DNA from: Mycobacterium sp. 852013-51886_SCH5428379
GTDB lineage: Bacteria; Actinomycetota; Actinomycetes; Mycobacteriales; Mycobacteriaceae
Assembly (NCBI RefSeq): GCF_001665575.1
Contig: NZ_LZSU01000012.1
Span: 1-64,000, forward strand
Length of the DNA stretch: 64,000 nucleotides
Direction of reading: 5' to 3'
Shown: in pieces, positions 33,372 to 41,756 of the stretch
Numbering within the stretch: position 1 is the stretch's first letter
Layout: every line of letters starts with the position of its first letter
Program-made: the position numbers and the translations under genes
The notes under the pieces: generated by a model
What the model was told of the DNA's origin: nothing
Database searches by the model: none
The model's input: only the letters and a program-made list of their open reading frames with translations

Positions 33372-34088
33372 ATGTCCGACAGGAAGCCGTCGCGCGGGTT
33401 CTCCGGCGCGGTGCTCAAGTTGATGCGGGCCGGCGATTACGAGATGACCGTCACCGGTCGTCGTGAGATCGGGCCGTACTACCTGCGATTGAGCTTTTCC
33501 GCGGGCGGCATGCTCGGTGACAAACCGCTCCATCCCACGCAGTGGATCCGGATGTGGTTCAACGACGGCGAGAAACTGCACCAGCGCGGTTACACGCTCG
33601 TCAACCCGGATCCGGCGGCCGACACGGTCGACATCGAATTCGCGCTGCACGACGGTCCCGCCGCCCGCTGGGCGCAGGCCGCCCAGCCCGGGGACACCAT
33701 CGAGGTGACGGTACTGGGCAGCAACTTCAACCTGCCCGATCCGCGTCCCGCCGGTTACGTCATCGTCGGCGACACCGCATCGCTGCCGGCGATCAACTCG
33801 CTGCTCGCCGCGATCGGTGACGCTCCGGCGCGCATCTTCCTCGAGTCCCAGCACGAGGAGGACAAGCAACTGCCGGTACTGCGTTCGGCCGAGGTGAACT
33901 GGGTCGATCGCAAGAACAACGGCGAAGCCCTGATCGAGACGGTTGCCGCCGCCGCGTTCGACGCCGCCGACCACTTCGGCTGGGTCGCGTGCGACAACCG
34001 GACCACACGCGCGGTGGCCAAGATCTTCCGCGAGGACTACAAGATCCCGAAGAAGTCGATCAAGGCCCAGGGGTACTGGGAAGCCTGA
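33372..34088 (+). CDS. Siderophore-interacting FAD protein (SIP/ViuB family)
   Basis: Probable NAD(P)H-dependent ferric-siderophore reductase, 238 residues, cytosolic. The flavin-binding domain carries HQRGYTLVNPD (the RxYT-type FAD motif) at about residue 70. The C-terminal SIP domain begins near 120 (YVIVGDTASLPAINSLL) and ends KIPKKSIKAQGYWE, the usual family ending. An in-frame GTG lies four codons upstream; the ATG at 33372 has GAAGGG 11 nt before it. The IdeR box upstream predicts induction under iron limitation. H37Rv lacks the gene at this place. Its 3' end overlaps the convergent TetR gene by 29 bp. Confidence 0.88.
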   Translation: MSDRKPSRGFSGAVLKLMRAGDYEMTVTGRREIGPYYLRLSFSAGGMLGDKPLHPTQWIRMWFNDGEKLHQRGYTLVNPDPAADTVDIEFALHDGPAARWAQAAQPGDTIEVTVLGSNFNLPDPRPAGYVIVGDTASLPAINSLLAAIGDAPARIFLESQHEEDKQLPVLRSAEVNWVDRKNNGEALIETVAAAAFDAADHFGWVACDNRTTRAVAKIFREDYKIPKKSIKAQGYWEA

Positions 34089-34644
34089 GCACCACCGGGG
34101 CGACGAATTCCTCGAGCATCGCCCGCTCCTCGGAAGCATTGCGTCCCGGGAACATCAGCAGCGACGTCAGGACCCGCACCAACCAGCGGGCCTGCCGATC
34201 GGCGGAGTCGTCGTCCGCGGCACCGAGGGACCGGACGAACGCCGCGACCATCGCCGGGACCACCTCGGATCGTTCGGCCATCTCACCGCCGATCGGACGG
34301 GCCGTCGGCGCGAACCACGAGGACAGTGCCGGGTTCGCGCGCACACTGGCGACGGCGGTGAGCATGCCTTCGACGAGTCGCTCGGCCGGGTCGGGGATCG
34401 CGGCGACGCGGTCGGTGAGGGTCCCGTAGAGCCGCTGCGCCTCGCGGTGGACGTACGCGGTGTGCAGCGCGTCGCGGTTCTCGAAGTACCGGTACAGCGT
34501 GGCGCGTGAACACCCTGCGGCCCTGGCGATCTCGTTCATCCCGACGTCGGCGGCGTCGCGCTGGCGGAACAGGTCCTCCGCGGCGTCGAGGATGCGGTCG
34601 GCGGCCGCCTCGGTGCGCCGGTCGGCCAGCCAGTCGGCCGGCAT
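34060..34644 (-). CDS. TetR-family transcriptional regulator (Rv1255c type)
   Basis: A 194-residue repressor-type protein. The helix-turn-helix (about 30-58) ends in GCSRATLYRYFENRDAL. The C-terminal half is the variable ligand domain. It overlaps the stop of cyp130 by one base and is orthologous to Rv1255c. Its likely targets are its own operon with cyp130. The gene's 3' end overlaps the end of the siderophore gene by 29 bp on the opposite strand, so mutual antisense effects are possible. Confidence 0.9.
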   Translation of the reverse strand: MPADWLADRRTEAAADRILDAAEDLFRQRDAADVGMNEIARAAGCSRATLYRYFENRDALHTAYVHREAQRLYGTLTDRVAAIPDPAERLVEGMLTAVASVRANPALSSWFAPTARPIGGEMAERSEVVPAMVAAFVRSLGAADDDSADRQARWLVRVLTSLLMFPGRNASEERAMLEEFVAPVVLRLPSTPGP

Positions 34645-35852
34645 CAGCCCGGTACCGTCACCGGGACGGACAGCGGGCGCCGCACGTAACTGCCACCGGC
34701 CCAGACGATTCCGCTCTCGTCGACGCTGAACTCGGGGATCCGGGCGAGGAGTTCGCTCAGCGCGACCCGCGACTGCATCCGGGCCGCAGCCGCCCCGAGG
34801 CAGAAGTGGGCGCCGTGGCTGAACGTGAGGATGTTGCGCGGCCGTCGGGTGACATCGAGTTCGCCCGCATCGGAGCCGAATTCGCGCTCATCGCGGTTCG
34901 CGGAGCCGTAGAGCAGCAGCACCTTGCGGCCGGCCGGGATGGTGGTGCCACCGATGGTGACGTCACGCGTCGTGGTGCGGGCCAACCCCTGCACCGGGGA
35001 GGTGAGTCGGAGGAATTCGTCGATCGCGTCGGCGACGAGCTCCGGCCGGTCGACCAGCAGTTGCCGTTGATCGGGACGTTGATGCAGCAATTGCACGGTG
35101 CCGCCGAGCATTCCGGTGGTGGTGTCGTTTCCGCCGGTGACCATCGTGAACGTGAAGGCCAGCACCGGGAGCACGTCGACGCCTGCCGCGACCAGGTGGC
35201 TGATCGTATCGTCACCGGGTTCGCGGCGGCGCCGCTCGATCAGCTCGGCGAAGTAGCCGGCCATCGCGCCGATCGCCTCGCCGGCGGCGGCCACTCCACC
35301 GGTTTGGGTATTGGCCGCGACGATCGCCTCGGTCCAGCCGTCGAACTGGTCTCGGTCGGCCTCGGGCACCCCGAGGTAGTGCGCGACCACCATCGAGGGC
35401 AGTGGTTTGAACAGCTCGGTGACGATGTCGCCCCCACCGTTCGACCGCAACCCCTCGATGCGCTCGATGACGAAGGCGCGGACCGCGGGTTCGACGGCTT
35501 CAACCTGGCGCGGCGTGAATCCGCGGGACACCAGCTTGCGGAACGCCGTGTGCGTCGGCGGGTCCTGCATGACGAACGGCGGGTTGTCCGCCAGCCCGAT
35601 CATCTCCAGCTCGCCGTAGTTGACGGTCAGACCCTGCGCTGACGAGAACGTCTCGTGGTCGCGGGCCGCGCGCCAGACGTCGGCATGCCGGGACAGCACG
35701 TAGTAGTCGAGCTCCGGATCGTCGGCCGGGACCACGTGGTGCACCGGATCGTGCTCACGCAGTGCGGCGTACATCGGCCACGGCTCAGCCCAGGTGCCGG
35801 CCGAGGCCGGCTCGAACCGGGCAGGCACTGCACGAGACATATCGACCGACAT
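34644..35852 (-). CDS. cyp130: Cytochrome P450, CYP130 type
   Basis: Soluble bacterial P450 of 402 residues, orthologous to Rv1256c. Visible are the I-helix TGGNDTTTG with acid/alcohol pair, the ExxR region in K-helix (DEFLR with R nearby) and the heme loop FSHGAHFCLGAAAARMQ with ligand Cys near 351. M. tuberculosis CYP130 N-demethylates drug-like amines in vitro; the natural substrate is unknown. Here it follows the ureohydrolase stop by 31 bp on the same strand, so it sits at the end of an inserted catabolic run. Two ATGs (35852, 35840) are possible starts. Confidence 0.93.
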   Translation of the reverse strand: MSVDMSRAVPARFEPASAGTWAEPWPMYAALREHDPVHHVVPADDPELDYYVLSRHADVWRAARDHETFSSAQGLTVNYGELEMIGLADNPPFVMQDPPTHTAFRKLVSRGFTPRQVEAVEPAVRAFVIERIEGLRSNGGGDIVTELFKPLPSMVVAHYLGVPEADRDQFDGWTEAIVAANTQTGGVAAAGEAIGAMAGYFAELIERRRREPGDDTISHLVAAGVDVLPVLAFTFTMVTGGNDTTTGMLGGTVQLLHQRPDQRQLLVDRPELVADAIDEFLRLTSPVQGLARTTTRDVTIGGTTIPAGRKVLLLYGSANRDEREFGSDAGELDVTRRPRNILTFSHGAHFCLGAAAARMQSRVALSELLARIPEFSVDESGIVWAGGSYVRRPLSVPVTVPG

Positions 35853-35883
35853 GTCTCATGTGTACGACACTCGAGTAAGTATG

Positions 35884-36834
35884 TCAATCCACCATCAGCG
35901 ACACCAGATCGAAGACGACCGTTGCCGCAGCGATCGAGGTGATCTCGGCGTGGTCGTAGGCCGGCGCCACCTCGACCACGTCTGCGCCGACGAGGTTCAG
36001 GCCGGTGAGCCGCCGCAGCATCCGCAGCAACTCTCGCGCCGTCAGCCCGCCGGACTCGGGAGTGCCCGTCCCCGGCGCGAAGGCCGGGTCGAGGACGTCG
36101 ATGTCCACCGACAGATACACCGGTTCGTCGCCCACGCGCCGCCGGATGACGTCGACGGCGGCATCGATGCCCATGACGTCGAGGTCGCCGGCCCGGATGA
36201 TGCGGAATCCCATCGCGGCATCGTCGTCGAGGTCCGCGCGGTCGTAGATGGGTCCGCGGATGCCGATGTGAATCGAATGGTCCTCGATCAGCAGGCCTTC
36301 CTCGAAGGCGCGCCGGAAGATGGTGCCGTGGGTGACCGGGGCGTTGAAATACGTGTCCCAGGTGTCGAGGTGGGCGTCGAAGTGCACCAGCGCGACGGGC
36401 CCGTGCACCTCGCGCAGGGCACGCAGATTGGGCAACGCGATGGTGTGGTCTCCGCCGATCGAGACGATCCGGCGGCGCCCGCCCCCGCCCAGCACGTCGG
36501 CCGCGTGGTGTTGAATCTGACGGCACGCCTCCTCGATGTCGAACGGCGTGACCGTGACATCGCCGGCATCGACGACCTGCACGACTTCCAGTGGGGCGAC
36601 GCCGAGTTCGACGTGGTAACCCGGCCGCAGGGTGCGTGCGGCCTGACGGACGGCCATCGGGCCGAACCGCGCCCCGGGCCGGTAGGAGGTGCCGCCGTCG
36701 AACGGCACCCCGAGGATGGCGATGCCGTAGTCGCCCACCTCATGGATGTCGGCGATACGGGCGAACGTGCCCTTACCGGCGTACCGCGGCACCTCGACGG
36801 CCGGCACCGCGCCGATCGGCTCGGGCCCGCTCAT
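35884..36834 (-). CDS. Ureohydrolase (agmatinase/guanidino-acid hydrolase family)
   Basis: Binuclear manganese hydrolase that releases urea from a guanidino compound; 316 residues. All metal-ligand motifs are intact: GGDHT, DAHLDT, THGTIF (substrate/proton-shuttle His) and SVDIDVLDPAFAPGTGTPE. Agmatinase, guanidinobutyrase, guanidinopropionase and guanidine hydrolase share these motifs, so the substrate cannot be read. The ATG at 36834 overlaps the stop of the creatininase-family gene by 4 bp. The frame is open far upstream inside that gene, but the overlap and family N-terminus (MSGPEPIGAVPAVEV) set the start. It sits in a cluster with an APC permease and two SDR-fold enzymes. Confidence 0.92.
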   Translation of the reverse strand: MSGPEPIGAVPAVEVPRYAGKGTFARIADIHEVGDYGIAILGVPFDGGTSYRPGARFGPMAVRQAARTLRPGYHVELGVAPLEVVQVVDAGDVTVTPFDIEEACRQIQHHAADVLGGGGRRRIVSIGGDHTIALPNLRALREVHGPVALVHFDAHLDTWDTYFNAPVTHGTIFRRAFEEGLLIEDHSIHIGIRGPIYDRADLDDDAAMGFRIIRAGDLDVMGIDAAVDVIRRRVGDEPVYLSVDIDVLDPAFAPGTGTPESGGLTARELLRMLRRLTGLNLVGADVVEVAPAYDHAEITSIAAATVVFDLVSLMVD

Positions 36835-37604
36835 CGGTCGGTGTCCGTTCGCGGGAACTCCTCGTCGAGCACGTCGAGCACCCGCTCGACGAACCACCCG
36901 GTCAGGATGCGGCCTTTCTCGGCGCTGGCCGGTACCGGTGAGGAGAGCGCTCCACTGGCAGTGGACAACCGCGTGTCGATGGGCAGGACGTCGTGATTGA
37001 CCACCCGCTCGGGGTGATCGGCGGCGATGCGCTCGACGCGCACCATATCGGGCTGGTGGTGCAACCACAGCGAGGTCTCGATCACCGCGGCGTGTTCGAG
37101 CGCCAGCCCGGGAAACGCGTCGGGCCACAGAGTCTGGCGGCGTTGCTCGGTGTATTCCGGGTTGACGTCCTCGATCACGACGATCTTCACCTCGGGACGC
37201 CGCTCGCTGACCAGGAACGCCGGTTCGTAGACGAAGCCGCTGTTCTCGAAGTGCCAGTTGTACAACACGATATTGCGGAACCCGGCCCGCGCGAGTTCGT
37301 CGAGGACGTCCTCCAGCACGCTGATCAACGTCGTTGCCCGCAGCGACACGGTGCCCGGAAAGTGCTGTCCGCCACCGCTGCCGGGCCTGCTCCGGTATCC
37401 GAACGGGATGAAGGGCCCGACGACGATGCGGCGCTGAGCCGCCGCCTCGACCAGAATCCGTTCCGGCAGGACCCAATCGGTGCACACCGGCAGGTGGTGG
37501 CCGTGTTGTTCGGTGGCTCCGATGGGGATCACCACCGGCACGTCTGCCGCGGCGGCCTCGGCGATCTCCGGCCACGTCATGTGTTGATAGAGAACACTGG
37601 TCAC
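36831..37604 (-). CDS. Creatininase-family amidohydrolase
   Basis: Metal-dependent C-N hydrolase of 257 residues. By eye the five metal ligands of Pseudomonas creatininase (Glu34, His36, Asp45, His120, Glu122) map to Glu32, His34, Asp43, His118 and Glu120, with identical spacing; the NGHYEN motif appears as NWHFEN. GGQHFPGTVSLR and ALEHAAVIETSLW also fit true creatininases better than mycofactocin MftE. However, the two tryptophans that cover creatinine (154, 174) are not conserved: Leu167 stands at the second, and the loop is about five residues shorter. A related cyclic amide or formamide is therefore as likely as creatinine. GTGA overlap with the permease gene. Confidence 0.88.
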   Translation of the reverse strand: MTSVLYQHMTWPEIAEAAAADVPVVIPIGATEQHGHHLPVCTDWVLPERILVEAAAQRRIVVGPFIPFGYRSRPGSGGGQHFPGTVSLRATTLISVLEDVLDELARAGFRNIVLYNWHFENSGFVYEPAFLVSERRPEVKIVVIEDVNPEYTEQRRQTLWPDAFPGLALEHAAVIETSLWLHHQPDMVRVERIAADHPERVVNHDVLPIDTRLSTASGALSSPVPASAEKGRILTGWFVERVLDVLDEEFPRTDTDR

Positions 37605-39028
37605 GGCGTGGGCTCCAGGTCCACGTTCTCGACGGCCGTGGGGGTGTTCGGTTCGGTTCGCGACCACACCTTCGATCCGGCCCAGGCCAGCAGCGCCAGC
37701 GCGATCAGGACCACTTCGGCGATCAGGTAGGGCGTCTCCTGCATGGCCAGAGCGACAGCGGTGAACGCCACAACCACCAGCGGCGGCAGCGGCCACAGCG
37801 GCATCTTGAACGGCCGCGGCTCATCCGGCATGGACCGGCGGCTGCGCAGTGCGGCCAGCCCGATGCACAGGTAGACGGCGGCGATCACGGTGCCGGCGAA
37901 GATGATCAGGAAGTTCAGCGCGGAGGTGAACACCAGCACTGCGGCAGGCACGGCCAGCACGAGCACACCCACGCCCGGCGCGCGGAACCGGTTCAGGCTG
38001 CCGACCCTGCGGTTGACCGCTGCCGGCCAGGCGCCGTCGCGTCCCGTGGTGTAGACACCGCGGCCGAAATACATCAGCAGCGAGAGCATGGCGTTGAACA
38101 GCGCGACGATGGCGCCGATGTCGACGATGGCGCTGGCCTTCGAGCCGAGCGACGCCTCCACTGAATACACCACCGGCGCAGGGGCGCTGAAGAACTCCTT
38201 GAGGTCCGGCGCTGCGATGACGGCTGCGATGAGCGGAACCATGATGAACACGCAGGCGAGCACGGCCGAGATGATCACGGCCTTACCGATGTTGCGCTCC
38301 CCGCCTTTGAGTTCCTCGGAGAATCCGAGTGATGCGTCGTAGCCGTTGATGACGTTGAACGCCGGAGCCAGCGTCGCCAGCATCACCGCGAACCCCACCG
38401 CGACGAGTTCGCCGTTGTTCAGCACGGTGGGATGGAAGGTCACCTCGGTGAAGGACTGATGCGGATTGGCGAACGCGGCGACGGTGATGATGCCCAGCAC
38501 GACGAGTTCGACGACGACCATCAGCGCCGTCGACCACGCACCGATCTCGACGGTGGTCAAAGCGAGCGCGGTGGCCAGCGCCAGCAGAATGATGGCGATG
38601 ACGCCATCGGACAGCGTGATCGCCGGGATCAGGTGTTTGAGGAACGCCCCGATGCCCAGCGCGATGCTCGCGGGGATGACAACGCCCTGGATCAGGTAGT
38701 TGAACATCGTGATCCACGACAGCGGCCCGGGCAGGACCTTCCGGACGAGCGAGTACATCCCGCCCGCGATGGGGAACATGCCGGCCAGTTCGGCCAGGCA
38801 CAACGAGATCAGCACCACCACGACCGACAGCAGCAGGCCCGCGCCGATCGAGAAGGTGCCGCCGACGACGAATACGCCGGCGGAGAGGAACAGCACGGCC
38901 ATCGTGGGGGAGACGTCGGCCATGGCCAGGCCGACCACCTCGGCCACATTCAGCCGCCGACGCAGATCCTGGGTGTAGCCCAGCTGCTCCAGTCGTGTCG
39001 GGGCACCGCCCCGTTCCTGTTGGGTCAT
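37601..39028 (-). CDS. APC-superfamily amino acid/amine permease
   Basis: Secondary transporter of 475 residues with about twelve membrane helices. The family start is visible (GLAMADVSPTMAVLFLSAGVF, where helix 1 breaks). The substrate class is amino acids, polyamines or other small amines. Its stop overlaps the creatininase-family start by 4 bp, so uptake and hydrolysis are co-translated. This makes it the likely importer of the cluster's substrate. The SDR gene upstream ends 30 bp before the ATG, with AGGAG in the gap but rather far (15 nt) from the start. Confidence 0.9.
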   Translation of the reverse strand: MTQQERGGAPTRLEQLGYTQDLRRRLNVAEVVGLAMADVSPTMAVLFLSAGVFVVGGTFSIGAGLLLSVVVVLISLCLAELAGMFPIAGGMYSLVRKVLPGPLSWITMFNYLIQGVVIPASIALGIGAFLKHLIPAITLSDGVIAIILLALATALALTTVEIGAWSTALMVVVELVVLGIITVAAFANPHQSFTEVTFHPTVLNNGELVAVGFAVMLATLAPAFNVINGYDASLGFSEELKGGERNIGKAVIISAVLACVFIMVPLIAAVIAAPDLKEFFSAPAPVVYSVEASLGSKASAIVDIGAIVALFNAMLSLLMYFGRGVYTTGRDGAWPAAVNRRVGSLNRFRAPGVGVLVLAVPAAVLVFTSALNFLIIFAGTVIAAVYLCIGLAALRSRRSMPDEPRPFKMPLWPLPPLVVVAFTAVALAMQETPYLIAEVVLIALALLAWAGSKVWSRTEPNTPTAVENVDLEPTP

Positions 39029-39058
39029 CGTCGTGGTCTCGCTCTCCTGAATCGGCTT

Positions 39059-39856
39059 CTATTGGGCGGCAACGCCGATGGTGCCCACGGGTACGCAGTT
39101 GGTGCGGCCGCCGTCAGCGACCATGTGAGCGCCGGTGACATAGCTGGCGCGATCGGAGAGCAGGAACGCGACGACCTCGGCGATCTCCTCGGGTTCGGCG
39201 ATGCGCTGCAACGCCACGCTCGCCGCGTTGTCAGCGAGTTCGGCTTCGGGGTCCTCGACGCCGTCGAACTCGGCGAGGAACATCGGGGTCTTGGTGGTGC
39301 CGGGGCACACCGAGTTCACCCGGATACCCCACGAGGCCAGTTCGGCGGCCGCGCTACGGGTCATCGCCAGGATGGCCCCTTTGGTCGCGGTGTACGCGAC
39401 GTAACCGGTCTGGCCGATCAGCGCGAGTTCCGAGGCGGTGTTGACGATCGCGCCACGGCGGCGGGGTTGCATGACACGGGCGGCCTCGCGCAGCGTGTGG
39501 AAGCTGCCTGCCAGGTTGGTGCGGATCAGCCGGTCGAAGATCTCGTCGGTGGTGTCGACCAGCGGCGCCACGATCGAGATGCCTGCGTTGTTGTACACCG
39601 CGTCCACGGCGCCGAGGTCGCGCTCGACGCGCTCGAAGGCGTCCCGGACCCCCTGCGCGTCACCGACATCGACCCCGACGGTCAGCGCGCGTCCGCCGTG
39701 GCGTTCGACGAGATCGACAGCAGCACCGAAGTCGTCCTCGGCACGCGACAGCAGCGCCACGTCGGCGCCGTCGCGGGCGAGCGCGGCGGCCGTGGCCAGC
39801 CCGATACCCGATGCGGCACCGGTCACCAGTGCGACCCGTCGCTTCGCCGACGTCAT
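39059..39856 (-). CDS. Short-chain dehydrogenase/reductase of the catabolic cluster
   Basis: Classical SDR, 265 residues: cofactor motif TGAASGIG (about 14-21), NNAG, Ser in NTASELAL and YTATK (Tyr/Lys). The ending VTGAHMVADGG is typical of the family. The ATG at 39856 overlaps the epimerase stop by 4 bp; the frame is open 16 codons upstream but inside the epimerase gene. It probably oxidises a hydroxyl intermediate of the pathway; the substrate is unknown. Confidence 0.88.
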   Translation of the reverse strand: MTSAKRRVALVTGAASGIGLATAAALARDGADVALLSRAEDDFGAAVDLVERHGGRALTVGVDVGDAQGVRDAFERVERDLGAVDAVYNNAGISIVAPLVDTTDEIFDRLIRTNLAGSFHTLREAARVMQPRRRGAIVNTASELALIGQTGYVAYTATKGAILAMTRSAAAELASWGIRVNSVCPGTTKTPMFLAEFDGVEDPEAELADNAASVALQRIAEPEEIAEVVAFLLSDRASYVTGAHMVADGGRTNCVPVGTIGVAAQ

Positions 39857-40758
39857 GAGCGCAACCACTCGATCTGGCTCCGCAGACCGCGGTCGAGATC
39901 CCACTGTGGCCGGTAGCCGAGATCACGCTCGGCCGCGGTGATGTCGAAGGCGCCCATGTGATCCCAAGCCGGCAGCAGGCCGGGACCGATGTCGAACTTC
40001 GCGTCCGGAAGGAGATCCGCGAGTAGCGCCGCGGTCTCCCTGACGGTGACCTGCCTGCCGCCGGAGATGTTGTAGGCCGGCTGGGACGGGGCCGGCGCCG
40101 TCGCCGCCAGCCGCGCCGCGGTGGCGACATCCTCGACGTGGACGAACTGGAACGGATGGTCTCCCCCCTGGGCGCGGTGGAACGGCTCGTCGCGCAGGGC
40201 CGCGCGGATCATGTCGCCGAGCAGGCTCGGCATCCACAACCCCGGGCCGTACACCTCGGTGATGCGCAGCGACACCACGTGCACCGCGTACAGGGAGGTG
40301 TAGACCTCGCCGAGCAACTCACCGGTGACCTTCGTGACGCCGTAGACCGTGGTGGGTGCCGGGGTGACGGCCTCCCCGATGACTGTGCCCGCACCGACGT
40401 TGCCTAGCGCGCACTCCGAGGAGAAGTTGACCACTCGGCCCACCCCGGCCATCCGGGCGGCTTCGAGCACCGAGAAGGTGCCCTCGGCATTGGCGGCGAA
40501 TGTCGTCGTCGGCAGCTCGATGGACAGTCCCGGATGGCTCTGTCCGGCGGTGTGGATGATGCGCTCCACGCCGTGGTCGCGCAGGGTCTGCACCAGCCGG
40601 GGGATGTCGAACAGTTCCCCTTGCACCATCGTGAGCCCGTCGCGTGCATCGACGGCGAAGTCACGGTTGTAGCTGATCACCGGTTCGCCGGTGCCGATCA
40701 ACTGGTCGACGAGGTGTCTGCCGACGAATCCGCGGCCGCCCGTCACGAGCGTGGTCAT
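39853..40758 (-). CDS. NAD-dependent epimerase/dehydratase (extended SDR)
   Basis: A 301-residue extended SDR with TGGRGFVG near the N-terminus, NFSSECAL (catalytic Ser) and YGVTK (Tyr/Lys). Such enzymes act on nucleotide sugars or on hydroxy acids and aldehydes. Nothing else in the cluster handles nucleotide sugars, so a small-molecule dehydrogenase role is at least as likely. The start is placed at 40758 because GGAG lies about 7 nt upstream. The gene begins 12 bp after the deacetylase stop. Confidence 0.87.
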   Translation of the reverse strand: MTTLVTGGRGFVGRHLVDQLIGTGEPVISYNRDFAVDARDGLTMVQGELFDIPRLVQTLRDHGVERIIHTAGQSHPGLSIELPTTTFAANAEGTFSVLEAARMAGVGRVVNFSSECALGNVGAGTVIGEAVTPAPTTVYGVTKVTGELLGEVYTSLYAVHVVSLRITEVYGPGLWMPSLLGDMIRAALRDEPFHRAQGGDHPFQFVHVEDVATAARLAATAPAPSQPAYNISGGRQVTVRETAALLADLLPDAKFDIGPGLLPAWDHMGAFDITAAERDLGYRPQWDLDRGLRSQIEWLRS

Positions 40759-40770
40759 GTGGTACTCCAA

Positions 40771-41652
40771 TCACCAGTGGCGGTAGACGGCGGGATCGAC
40801 GGTCAGCGGTTCGAGCCGGCGGTGCTCGACGGACGGGTCGGCGAGCACGGCGTCGCGCAGCTGGGTGCCGGTCATGAAGGTGACATCTCCCCGCTCGCAG
40901 ATGATCTCGATCATCCGGCGCAGATTGCGTGCCCGACCTGCGCGTCCGGACAGGAAGGAGTGCGCGGTCAGCTGGAAGAGTCCGCCGAACTCGCGTAACC
41001 CGTCGAGTTCGGCGGTCCACACGGCCAGCGCCTTCTCCGGGGGTTCGATGACATAGCCGAGGTGTGGTTCGGGCAGGAACGCATACTGTTCCCAGTCGTC
41101 GAGGGACCAGTGCGGCGGAAGCTCCACCAGCGGGCCGCGGGCGGTCTCGATGACGTACGGCCGGTCGTCGTCCATCAGGCTGGTGTCGTAGCTCAGCCCG
41201 TACTCGGTGGCCAGCTCGGCACTGTTCCACGTGGCGGCCCACATGGGGGAGCGGTAGCCGCTGGGCGTGATGTCCAGGGCCGCAAGGGCTTCACACCCAC
41301 GCTCGAACTCTTCGCGTTCTTCGGCGGCGGAGAGCTGGGTGGCAGGGCGGTGCGAATAGCTGTGGTGGGCGACGTCGTGGCCCCGTTCGACGATGTCGGT
41401 GACCAGGGCGGGCCACAGTTCGGCGGAGATGCCCGGCACGAAGAACGTGGCCTTGATGTCGAATTCGTCCAGGATGCCGAGCAGGCGGGGAACACCGCGC
41501 CGGGCGTCGAACTGCTGATGGGTGATCGCCATCGCGTTGTCGGCGTGCCGCCGGCCTGCGGCCAGCACCGGGGTCACGCCGTCCACGGCGAAGGTCAGCA
41601 TGGCCACCGCCGCAGCCCCGTTGCGCCAGTCGCGATGTTGTTCGGCGGTCAT
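40771..41652 (-). CDS. NodB-type polysaccharide deacetylase / imidase-like (HpPgdA-PuuE class)
   Basis: Metal-dependent amide hydrolase of 293 residues. NodB motif 1 is FAVDGVTP (Asp24) and motif 2 is HHSYSH (His97, His101). There is no signal peptide or membrane anchor, unlike cell-wall deacetylases. The sequence resembles the cytosolic class that includes Helicobacter PgdA, allantoinase PuuE and cyclic imidases. In this setting hydrolysis of a cyclic imide or ureide is a better guess than a glycan substrate. AGGAG sits 4 nt before the ATG at 41652. It is the first gene of the minus-strand cluster and is divergent from the regulator. Confidence 0.85.
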   Translation of the reverse strand: MTAEQHRDWRNGAAAVAMLTFAVDGVTPVLAAGRRHADNAMAITHQQFDARRGVPRLLGILDEFDIKATFFVPGISAELWPALVTDIVERGHDVAHHSYSHRPATQLSAAEEREEFERGCEALAALDITPSGYRSPMWAATWNSAELATEYGLSYDTSLMDDDRPYVIETARGPLVELPPHWSLDDWEQYAFLPEPHLGYVIEPPEKALAVWTAELDGLREFGGLFQLTAHSFLSGRAGRARNLRRMIEIICERGDVTFMTGTQLRDAVLADPSVEHRRLEPLTVDPAVYRHW

Positions 41653-41742
41653 CGGGCTCCTGTCTGATGTTGACGCCAACGATCGTCTGGTTCAGTCGCC
41701 ACGGCAACGGGCGCGGTGTCAGCAATCAGGGGCCCGTCCGTG

Positions 41743-41755
41743 GGACATACTGTCC
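41743..41755. promoter_or_regulatory. Inverted repeat at the start of the PucR-type regulator gene
   Basis: GGACA-TAC-TGTCC, a perfect 5-bp inverted repeat that contains a -10-like TACTGT (41748-41753) and ends one base before the ATG at 41757. It is a candidate operator for autoregulation in the 104-bp divergent region. Confidence 0.45.
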
Positions 41756-41756
41756 T

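Noticed and set aside
35869..35876. ACTCGAGT palindrome between ureohydrolase and cyp130 as TetR operator
   Set aside because: Only the 8-bp core is symmetrical; the flanks do not extend the repeat, so chance is likely.
36831..37604. MftE (mycofactocin peptidase) as identity of the creatininase-family gene
   Set aside because: No mftA-F genes are near, and the NWHFEN and GGQHFPGTVSLR motifs are closer to true creatininases.
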